Source of the DNA: an uncultured Bacteroidales bacterium
GTDB taxonomy: Bacteria; Bacteroidota; Bacteroidia; Bacteroidales; Paludibacteraceae
Reading direction: 5' to 3'
Assembly (NCBI GenBank): GCA_946184195.1
Contig: CAMHEP010000062.1
Location: 1 to 9,058 of the forward strand
DNA: 9,058 bases
Below are positions 1-6,921 of this stretch, one piece after another. The notes beneath the pieces were generated by a model. It saw nothing but the letters and a program-made list of their open reading frames with translations. It was not told the DNA's origin and did no database searches. Numbering within the stretch: the stretch's first letter is position 1; every line of letters starts with the position of its first letter. The position numbers and the translations under genes were made by a program.

Positions 1-2
1 GG

Positions 3-3000
3 GCGGATCTGCTTGGACAGACCAATGGAACGCATACATGGACATTGTCCACCAAGACGGATAACGCTGATGTGGCAACGCCGTCGTTCTCAATATCGTC
101 TACGGGAATGAGTATGACTTACTATGGTTCAGCTGCAGCAACTCATAGTCTCAGCATGCCGCAGGCAACGCTCACCAACAACAAGAATCGTGTCCTTTAT
201 ACCCATTTTGACACGGGTACTACCGTCAGGACAGGTTCGCTCTATGCAGCCTTCCTGCTGCGGGTGAATACAGCATCTGCCAATGCTCGTGATTTTATGG
301 CGTTCGAGGGCAGCACGGGTACGACTCAGCGGGGACGCTTGTTCACGAAGGCTGTTTCAGGAGGATATCAATTAGGTATCACACGCGCAGGCACGTCGCC
401 CGTCTACACGGGTACATTGGAGTTAGGTAAAACCTACCTCGTGGTGCTTAAGTATACGTTTGTCAGCGGTGACTGCAATGATGTGGCTGCTGTCTATACG
501 GACTTCCCGCTCGGAATGAGCGAGACGTCGTCTCAGGTGCAGGCACATGCTGCTGTAAGTACTGATATGGATGCGGCAACAACAGACCCGTCAGGTCTGA
601 AAGGACTATCGTTGAAATTACGTGCCGGAGGCAGTGACATGTTGCTTGGTGACTTGCGTATAGCAGACAACTGGTCCGAGGCAGTGAACTATACCGGTCC
701 TTCCGTTGACCCGGGTGATGAGCCGGAACCTCAGCCTTCGGCAATGCTTTTTGAGGAGGGGTTTGATAGCAATGGTGCATGGACTATCACCGGTGCCGGT
801 GCTTCTACGAGCAAAGACAATGGACTATATGGCACTACGTCACGCAGCATTGCCTTCAATAAGACTGCTGACCGTGATCGCTGTAATGATGCAACAATGC
901 TTTCGCCTGCTGTGACGGGAGCGGGTGTCTTCCGCTTCTGGTTGACAGGATCTGCGAATGAGACGCGTGGTAATGTCTTGGTGAGCAAAGTTATTGGCTC
1001 TGAGACTACGGACTTGGTCTATCTGGAAGGACCGTTTGGCAAGACGTGGACAGAGTATCGCGTCATCATCAACGATACAACTCCCTCATTGCGTATACAG
1101 TTGACAGTGAATGGGTGCGGATTGGATGCCGGAACACTCTATATAGACGATGCTTCGCTCAGTCGTTATGTAGCAGGTGTACCTCCTACTATAACGAACG
1201 TGCAGGTAACAGAGCCTCATCCCGATAATGATCATCCATTACGTGTTGAGGCGGCTGTGCTCCCCGGCGAACCAACCATATCTATTGCGGAGGTGGAACT
1301 GCTATGGGGATATAGTGCCAATGCTCTCACACAACGCTCATCCATGTCGTTGGTGGGTGAGAATACGTATCGTTCCTCAGCTCTCCCATCGTATAAGGTG
1401 GGGCAGAGTCTTTATTATCGGGTAGTAGCGTACGATACCTATTACCGCTCGGATAGCAGTGCTATCTTCAGCCAACTTATTTATGCTGTAGATAATGGTG
1501 ATAGTGAACGTCCTATCGTCTTCTCGCGTCGACCGGTGCAATTACAGCTCTATCCTCGTGCTGCGGACAATACGGCATCGGTAGCTATCGAGGGACGTAT
1601 CAGGCGTGCCGGCGTGACGTCGCTGACGCTACTCATGCATCGGGATGGGGTAGAGACGGAGCGTAGGGTGTTGCCTATCGGTGCTGATAGCGCTTTTGCC
1701 GAGGCGTTCTCTATCGTGGCAGAGCCTGCACTCTATCGTTTCAGTTATCAGATGAGTGACGAGAGTACGGCTACCGTGCTTGCAGATAGTGTCGTGGCTG
1801 GTGATGTGATTATGATTGCAGGGCAGTCCAATGGTGCCGCCGCAGGGTCCGGTAATCCGGGCGTGACGAACCCCTATTGGCGTAACTTCGGTTGTGTGCA
1901 GAAGACGCAGACCTACCTGCCCCAAGATACTCTTTGGGGACTTAGTAACTCTGCCGGTTGGGGCTACGGACGTCAGTTCTATAACGGCTGGTCAGGATAT
2001 ATCATCCAGCGTAATATGCTGCGCGATGAACAACTGCCCACTGCTGTTATTAATGTCGCTATCGGTGGTAGTTCGCTCAATCAGAACCTACCTAATGCCG
2101 AAGACCATGAGGACCTCAATACCTTCTATGGCGAGGGATTATACCGCATGCGTAAGGCTGGTATAGCGGATGCCGTGAGGGCTATCATCTGGGTGCAGGG
2201 AGAGAGTGACCAGAATGGTCTATACGATACCTATCCTGCGCGTTTTGACCTTCTTTATCAAGCATGGAAACAGGATTACCCCAACGTGGAGCGTATCTAC
2301 GTCTCGCAAATCAATGTCGGATGCGGTACCAGTCCGCATGCCTCCGAGGTGCGTGAGGTCTTGCGCCGCTTGGGTGATAACTATGCCGACGTGACGGTCT
2401 TGACCAATGTGGGCATTACCATTCGTTATGATAGCTGCCACTATGTGGATGATGGTTACGACCGTCTCTATAGCCAGTATACGCGTTTGATTCGTCGCGA
2501 CCTCTATGGCCGCACTTTCACCGTCCCTGTTACCTCGCCCGCTATCCAATCGGTTCATTGGGCTTCTGCTGCCCATGATGCTATCTTTCTGAACTTCAAC
2601 CAACCCATGGTATGGCCTGAGCCTATGTGGGGACGGGATATGAAAGACTATTTCTATGACCAAAATGAACAACCTATCCCGATGCGTCGTGGTTATGTAG
2701 ACCCATCAAATAATCATCGTATCATCCTCGAGACAGAGGGTGCTCAATCTGCTCTGACGCACCTGACCTATGGCCCGGACAATTATGTGTATAGTGCTAC
2801 ACGCGGTATGGATACGCTCTATGTCGACCCATGGCTTCGCAACGAAGAGGGTTTTGCGGCACTCACCTTCGATCGCTATCCGATAGGTTCGCCTACTACC
2901 ACCGCTTGCGAACCTATAGGTGACTACGGATACCTCATGGTTGAGGGCGAGACGCTCCGTTTTGATTCTCCCGCAGTGGTGGATAGTATGACCTTATATA

Positions 3001-3131
3001 CTCCTACTGGCAAGCAGGTACGGGAGACGCAAGGACATGTTCTTCCTTTGGCAGCTCTGCCCCACGGCTTATATGTGGCAACGATACATCTTGCCTCAGG
3101 ACAGGTCGCTACAGGTAAATTGGTCTATTGA
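3..3131 (+). CDS. Multidomain SGNH/SASA-type carbohydrate esterase with T9SS-like C-terminal domain, 5'-truncated
   Basis: The frame is open to the left edge, so the true start lies upstream; 1042 residues are visible (numbered here from base 3). An in-frame TTG at 45 is not a credible start because the domain homology begins before it. Visible order: LamG-like domain (1-233, ending LRIADNWSEAVN); a second beta-sandwich (about 247-390); an Fn3-like domain (393-500); a further beta-rich domain (505-600); an SGNH hydrolase of the sialate O-acetylesterase (SASA) type (about 600-835); a beta-rich domain (840-960); and a CTD of T9SS type A appearance (970-1042, with TPTGKQVR and LPHGLYVATI). Catalytic blocks seen: AGQSNG with nucleophile Ser609, GGSS at 688-691, WVQGESD at 730-736, and DSCH with Asp810 and His813. 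Known for the family: such enzymes remove acetyl groups from sugars. Inferred: it is secreted by T9SS and deacylates the glycan cut by the downstream PL6 lyase. Despite the domain name, sialic acid is not indicated as substrate. First gene of the visible operon. Confidence 0.85.
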   Translation, partial: ADLLGQTNGTHTWTLSTKTDNADVATPSFSISSTGMSMTYYGSAAATHSLSMPQATLTNNKNRVLYTHFDTGTTVRTGSLYAAFLLRVNTASANARDFMAFEGSTGTTQRGRLFTKAVSGGYQLGITRAGTSPVYTGTLELGKTYLVVLKYTFVSGDCNDVAAVYTDFPLGMSETSSQVQAHAAVSTDMDAATTDPSGLKGLSLKLRAGGSDMLLGDLRIADNWSEAVNYTGPSVDPGDEPEPQPSAMLFEEGFDSNGAWTITGAGASTSKDNGLYGTTSRSIAFNKTADRDRCNDATMLSPAVTGAGVFRFWLTGSANETRGNVLVSKVIGSETTDLVYLEGPFGKTWTEYRVIINDTTPSLRIQLTVNGCGLDAGTLYIDDASLSRYVAGVPPTITNVQVTEPHPDNDHPLRVEAAVLPGEPTISIAEVELLWGYSANALTQRSSMSLVGENTYRSSALPSYKVGQSLYYRVVAYDTYYRSDSSAIFSQLIYAVDNGDSERPIVFSRRPVQLQLYPRAADNTASVAIEGRIRRAGVTSLTLLMHRDGVETERRVLPIGADSAFAEAFSIVAEPALYRFSYQMSDESTATVLADSVVAGDVIMIAGQSNGAAAGSGNPGVTNPYWRNFGCVQKTQTYLPQDTLWGLSNSAGWGYGRQFYNGWSGYIIQRNMLRDEQLPTAVINVAIGGSSLNQNLPNAEDHEDLNTFYGEGLYRMRKAGIADAVRAIIWVQGESDQNGLYDTYPARFDLLYQAWKQDYPNVERIYVSQINVGCGTSPHASEVREVLRRLGDNYADVTVLTNVGITIRYDSCHYVDDGYDRLYSQYTRLIRRDLYGRTFTVPVTSPAIQSVHWASAAHDAIFLNFNQPMVWPEPMWGRDMKDYFYDQNEQPIPMRRGYVDPSNNHRIILETEGAQSALTHLTYGPDNYVYSATRGMDTLYVDPWLRNEEGFAALTFDRYPIGSPTTTACEPIGDYGYLMVEGETLRFDSPAVVDSMTLYTPTGKQVRETQGHVLPLAALPHGLYVATIHLASGQVATGKLVY

Positions 3132-3175
3132 CTCAATGTAAGCAATAAGTATTAACCCTAAAAACAAACTATCGT
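3132..3175 (+). promoter_or_regulatory. Intergenic leader before the two-LamG gene, no promoter recognised
   Basis: This 44-nt AT-rich gap is the longest non-coding stretch in the window. It has no GGAGG-like Shine-Dalgarno sequence; instead an A-rich run (CTAAAAACAAACT) sits just before the ATG, as is common in Bacteroidota. I see no TAnnTTTG-type -7 element and no stem-loop followed by T residues, so read-through transcription from the upstream gene is the simplest reading. It shares ATTAACCC (3151-3158) with the next gap. Confidence 0.35.
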
Positions 3176-4855
3176 ATGAAAAAGACATGTACCCTTATCC
3201 TGTTTCTCTCCATGTTGGTGCTTTCAGCGCATGCTGACCTATGGTTGGAGGAGAATTTTAATTATGCTGATGGTCCGCTTGAACAATCTGTTACCCAATT
3301 GGAACTCCACAAGTGGATTGTCTCTCGTAAGGCGAATGATGCCTTGGGCACTTCTCCTATGGTCGCAAATCGCAACTTGTCCTACTCGGGATATGTTGCT
3401 TCCGGACAAGGTAAAGTGGCTGTCTTAGACCCTGCGGTCGGCTCCGCATCCTCTTCGCAGCGCATCAGTGTGTATTATATCGATACCCTTGGCGCACGTG
3501 ATACAATGTCCGTATATGCGGCATTCCTCCTGAAACCTGTTTCGGCTTATAATACCACTGGCCGTGACTTTGTGATTTGGGAAGGCTCGGTAGGTAGCTC
3601 CATGGTGCGAGGTCGACTTTTTATGGCTAAATCAGCTGATAAAGTTAAGATTGGTATTACCAAAAACTCTACAACGATCTCTGCGTGGTCTGAAGATTTG
3701 GAGGTAAACACCACTCACCTTATCGTCATGAAGTATGAATATAACCCGGGTGCAAGTAACGATGTCGTCAAAGTCTTCGTTAACCCGCATTTGGATAAGA
3801 CGGAAGAGGCAAACTCTTGCCTTGTCTCGTCGGACAATGCTACCGATATGCAGTTGCGTGGCTTCGGCTTGCGCCAGCGTGGTACGGGTGCTGAGATTGG
3901 AGGTCTCCGTATCGCTACTACATGGGCTGAGGCACTGGGTGTTAACCCCGCTGACCTCAATGATGATGTCGTTCCGACAGTGGACCCTAACCTTATTCTT
4001 GAAGAGTCCTTTGATTATACGACGGGTTCGTTGCTTGAAGGACAGGGAGGATGGCTCGTTAGCACCGCTACGGCTGACCAGGGAGGCTTAAGTCCGGCTA
4101 TTGGCGAGAATACTCTCTCCTACACGGGCTATGGCTGCACTTCCGGTAAATCTATGCTACTTGATAGCGTGGCACAAGGTATCAGTGGGGACCTCAAACG
4201 CAACACTGTCTTACCCTTCGCTTCTGATAAATTGGGCGTGGAGGATACTATATACACGGCTTTCCTTGTCAACTTCTCGGCAATGAATAGCACCTCCGGC
4301 AAGGAGTTCTTTGCCTATCTCAAGCAGGGAGCTGCTAACGGAGATAACACCACTATGCGAGGGCGCGTCATGGTAGCTATTCAGGGTAACGACAAACAGT
4401 TCGCTATTCGCAAGAATAGTCAGACCATCACTGCTTGGTCGGCCTCCTCTCCTAAGGACGAAACGGCATTGCTTGTCGTGCGATATATCAATCGTAGTAC
4501 AGGTAGCACCAAGGATCCTGACCATTTCTGCCTCTATGTAAATCCTGACCTCACCAAGTCGGAAGCGGAGAATGCTGCATGTCGTTTGGAAGCTGAGGGC
4601 AATGAGGCTGATGGAGGTGCCGACTTGCGGTATATCGCCTTCCGGCAGATGAAGATGAATGCTACCATCGCCGGTATACGTATTGCTAAGACGTGGGCGG
4701 CTGCAGTGAACTACAACGCAGAAGTCATCAATGGACTGTTCGATACCTTCATGGACGCTGCTGACAACAGTCCTCGCAAGATGCTCATCGATGGACAGTT
4801 ATTCATCTTCCGTGGCGAGCATTGTTATACCATTACCGGTCAACCCCTTCGATAA
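3176..4855 (+). CDS. Secreted protein with two tandem LamG-like domains, putative surface glycan-binding protein
   Basis: 559 residues. Starts at an ATG that gives a classical signal peptide (MKKT, hydrophobic core, cleavage probably after SAHA, residues 1-20) without a lipobox cysteine. Two related beta-sandwich domains follow, at about 22-257 and 273-514. Each opens with a (L)EE-F-(N/D)-Y stretch, has a central (Y)(A/T)AFL strand followed by RGR(L/V), and closes with (L/I)RIA-x-TWA-x-A. They resemble concanavalin/LamG-like jelly rolls, though I name the fold from pattern only. No catalytic motif is visible. The last 21 residues form the short C-terminal pattern shared with the next two genes (GQLFI ... 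YTITGQPLR). Inferred role: glycan binding at the surface or in secreted form, next to a polysaccharide lyase. A catalytic concanavalin-type lyase or hydrolase is possible but unsupported. It sits 44 nt after the esterase gene and 29 nt before the next gene. Confidence 0.8.
   Translation: MKKTCTLILFLSMLVLSAHADLWLEENFNYADGPLEQSVTQLELHKWIVSRKANDALGTSPMVANRNLSYSGYVASGQGKVAVLDPAVGSASSSQRISVYYIDTLGARDTMSVYAAFLLKPVSAYNTTGRDFVIWEGSVGSSMVRGRLFMAKSADKVKIGITKNSTTISAWSEDLEVNTTHLIVMKYEYNPGASNDVVKVFVNPHLDKTEEANSCLVSSDNATDMQLRGFGLRQRGTGAEIGGLRIATTWAEALGVNPADLNDDVVPTVDPNLILEESFDYTTGSLLEGQGGWLVSTATADQGGLSPAIGENTLSYTGYGCTSGKSMLLDSVAQGISGDLKRNTVLPFASDKLGVEDTIYTAFLVNFSAMNSTSGKEFFAYLKQGAANGDNTTMRGRVMVAIQGNDKQFAIRKNSQTITAWSASSPKDETALLVVRYINRSTGSTKDPDHFCLYVNPDLTKSEAENAACRLEAEGNEADGGADLRYIAFRQMKMNATIAGIRIAKTWAAAVNYNAEVINGLFDTFMDAADNSPRKMLIDGQLFIFRGEHCYTITGQPLR
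3239..4717 (+). repeat. Tandem duplication of a LamG-like protein domain
   Basis: Two divergent copies of one domain of about 235-245 residues lie head to tail (about 3239-3946 and 3992-4717). Matching landmarks in order are EENFNY/EESFDY, LSYSGY/LSYTGY, VYAAFLL/IYTAFLV, RGRLF/RGRVM, ITKNSTTISAWS/IRKNSQTITAWS, and GLRIATTWAEAL/GIRIAKTWAAAV. The similarity is at protein level; DNA identity is patchy, so the duplication is old. Confidence 0.75.
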
Positions 4856-4884
4856 TCATTAACCCCATTAATACTATACTTACA
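4856..4884 (+). promoter_or_regulatory. Short intergenic leader before the LamG/Fn3 gene
   Basis: 29-nt AT-rich gap without a Shine-Dalgarno sequence or recognisable promoter. It carries ATTAACCC (4858-4865), the same 8-mer as in the preceding gap, 19 nt before the ATG at 4885. ATTAA/TTAAT at 4858-4862 and 4868-4872 could form only a weak 5-bp stem. Confidence 0.3.
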
Positions 4885-6912
4885 ATGAAACGTAATCTGT
4901 TTACTATCGCTGCCTTGGCAGCATCCCTAACACTGAGTGCTCAGTACACTCAGACCCTACCTTTGGATTACAACGATTTCTTTCGTGTAGAAGCTATCGC
5001 AGAGGAAGGCAACTCTTTGGAGAGAGGCGCTTATACCAGTACGTCGCAGGGCAGTGGAGCACCCCTAATGGCTGACCAATGGAACTGTAGTGGTAAGGCT
5101 TCCGACCAAGCAGGTTCATCACCTGCCCTCAGTGCCAGTACACTTCAATATGGTGACTATATTGATAATAAGAAAGGTAGTGAGATTAGTCTGCTCGATT
5201 TAGGCGGAAGCAGTCTCATTCGCTCCTCTATCTATAGTCTCAAATCTGACTATACCTATAGTGATGCACCCTATTATTTGGCGGCCCTCGTACAGATAAC
5301 GGGCGCAACGGGTAAAGGCGATTTTCTCGCCTTTGACGGTAACTATACCGCCAATGCTCAGCGTGCACGACTCTATACGAATAAATCAGGTAGTGGATAT
5401 TGTCTCGGTCTTGGCTGGAATGGTGAACCGACCGTATGGAGCAGTGAATTTGCTTTTGGCTCCACTCACCTTGTCGTCATTAAGGTCACTCCAAATAAGG
5501 GGGGCGGTGAAGAGACGGCTGATTTCTTCCTCGATCCTGACCTCGATGCTACGGAAGCAAACAATACCCCCTTGGCAACTCTTTCCGGCGGTACGGGACT
5601 GAAGTCCGTACGCGGTATCACAGTGCGCCAACGTACAAAGATTGCCGGTAGTGTGGCAGGTCTGCGTTTCGGTGCATCGTGGGCTGACGTTGTGAAGAAA
5701 GCCGTGTCGGGCCTGCCTGCACTTTCGGCTCCCGAAGTAGGGAATGCGTCTGATATCATGGCGGAGTCCTTCGCCGCTAACTGGACGGCTGTAGCTAATG
5801 CTGTCGGCTATAAGGTTGAGGTGTATGCCGGTGAAGTACGTATAGCCGACGCCTCCGTCAACGATCCTGATGCTACCTCAATGGTCATCTATAATATGCC
5901 TGTTGCTACCTCATTGACCTATACCGTCACTGCCCTTGGGGATAAAATTGCCTATGATAATTCACCTGCATCACAACCCTCCACAGCCTTTGCTACGACA
6001 CAGGCTCCTGAGTCACTCGTACTGCTCCCTTCTGCAGAGCAATGGGAGGCTTATGGCATGGACAAAGGCACTTATACCGCCGGCTCACTGCCTTCATCTC
6101 GTGCTAATGGCTACGAGTTTGTTCAGGCGTATATAGAGCGCTCCATCGACGAAGAGGGAAAGAGTTTCAGTATCGAGAATACCCTTACAGGAGAACGGTT
6201 CACTGCTCGCGTCGTTATCGACAAGCAGAAGAACTCCTCTTGTATTATCCTGCCTGCCGTCTTATCGGCTGCACGCGTAGACATTTATATGAATGCAGGT
6301 AGTGATGGCAAGAAGATGAATGTCGAACAATACGATTTCGCCACGTCTACATGGACACGCCTCGCCGAGTTGAATGTTAATAAGGCACTGGCGGTCTTCT
6401 CCGTTACTCCTTCTGCCGGCGTGGTTAAACTGCGTCTTATCAATCCCGATACAAGTACTAAGTATGTGTGGAAAGTTATCACATACTCTGCCGAGCCTGC
6501 CGTACTTGATGTGCCTGTGCTCAACCCGGCAACCGACATAACCGCCAATTCCTTCACCGCATCTTGGGCGACTGTTACTGCGGCAGCGGGCTATCGCCTA
6601 ATCGTTTATAACAACGAGTCTCTCGTCATCAAACGTCTCACCCTGTCTGCCGAGGAGACATCGGTGACTATTTCCGAACTTACACCCGAGACAACATATA
6701 CTTACAAGGTGTCGGCTATCGGTGATGACGTTGCAACAACGAACTCCGACCTTACTGAGCTTCAGACCGTCACGACCGCTGCCGCAGGACCGGCTACTGC
6801 TTTGGATGAGACGGCTCTACAAACTCCTGCCCGAAAGGTTATCAGCAACGGTGAGATACTCATCGAGCGCGATGGCGCACTCTTTACCGTAATGGGTATA
6901 GAACTCAAGTAA
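4885..6912 (+). CDS. Secreted LamG-like/Fn3-like multidomain protein, putative glycan-binding
   Basis: 675 residues from the ATG at 4885. An in-frame ATG at 4822 lies inside the preceding gene and would put 21 extra residues before an obvious signal peptide (MKRNLFTIAALAASLTLSA, cleavage near residue 19), so 4885 is preferred. Order: a divergent LamG-like domain (about 19-272, with YLAALV, RARLY and AGLRFGASWADVV); an Fn3-like domain (275-372, with SFAANWTAVANAVGYKVEV and TYTVTALG); an unassigned domain (374-540); a second Fn3-like domain (541-635, SFTASWATVTAAAGYRLIV, ETTYTYKVSAIGDD); and a short C-terminal pattern (GEILI ... FTVMGIELK). No enzyme motif was found and there is no lipobox. Fn3 domains in secreted carbohydrate-active proteins usually act as spacers. 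Inferred: an extracellular binding or scaffold protein for the same glycan as its neighbours. It ends 9 nt before the PL6 lyase gene, which suggests tight co-translation. Confidence 0.8.
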   Translation: MKRNLFTIAALAASLTLSAQYTQTLPLDYNDFFRVEAIAEEGNSLERGAYTSTSQGSGAPLMADQWNCSGKASDQAGSSPALSASTLQYGDYIDNKKGSEISLLDLGGSSLIRSSIYSLKSDYTYSDAPYYLAALVQITGATGKGDFLAFDGNYTANAQRARLYTNKSGSGYCLGLGWNGEPTVWSSEFAFGSTHLVVIKVTPNKGGGEETADFFLDPDLDATEANNTPLATLSGGTGLKSVRGITVRQRTKIAGSVAGLRFGASWADVVKKAVSGLPALSAPEVGNASDIMAESFAANWTAVANAVGYKVEVYAGEVRIADASVNDPDATSMVIYNMPVATSLTYTVTALGDKIAYDNSPASQPSTAFATTQAPESLVLLPSAEQWEAYGMDKGTYTAGSLPSSRANGYEFVQAYIERSIDEEGKSFSIENTLTGERFTARVVIDKQKNSSCIILPAVLSAARVDIYMNAGSDGKKMNVEQYDFATSTWTRLAELNVNKALAVFSVTPSAGVVKLRLINPDTSTKYVWKVITYSAEPAVLDVPVLNPATDITANSFTASWATVTAAAGYRLIVYNNESLVIKRLTLSAEETSVTISELTPETTYTYKVSAIGDDVATTNSDLTELQTVTTAAAGPATALDETALQTPARKVISNGEILIERDGALFTVMGIELK

Positions 6913-6921
6913 TCACCGCAT

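Noticed and set aside
1800..2505. SASA domain as evidence for sialic acid catabolism
   Set aside because: The domain family covers esterases on many acetylated sugars; no sialidase or other sialic-acid gene is present, and the neighbours point to a uronic-acid polysaccharide.
2220..2672. 150-codon open frame on the minus strand
   Set aside because: It is antisense to the SGNH domain, whose WVQGESD neighbourhood and DSCH motif on the + strand are clearly conserved; no recognisable protein on the minus strand.
45..3131. TTG at 45 as the start of the first gene
   Set aside because: The frame is open to the left edge and the residues before it (GTHTWTLSTK) already fit the LamG-like domain seen in the other copies (GGWLVSTATA). 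The gene is truncated, not complete.
4858..4872. Inverted repeat ATTAA/TTAAT as a terminator
   Set aside because: Only five A/T pairs with a 5-nt loop and no T run after it; too weak for a terminator.
4822..4884. ATG at 4822 as the start of the third gene
   Set aside because: It lies inside the preceding gene and adds 21 residues encoded partly by the intergenic leader; the ATG at 4885 begins directly with a signal peptide.
20..5085. Identical 12-mer GACCAATGGAAC at 20-31 and 5074-5085
   Set aside because: It is read in different frames in the two genes, so it is not part of the domain homology, and it is short enough to be chance.
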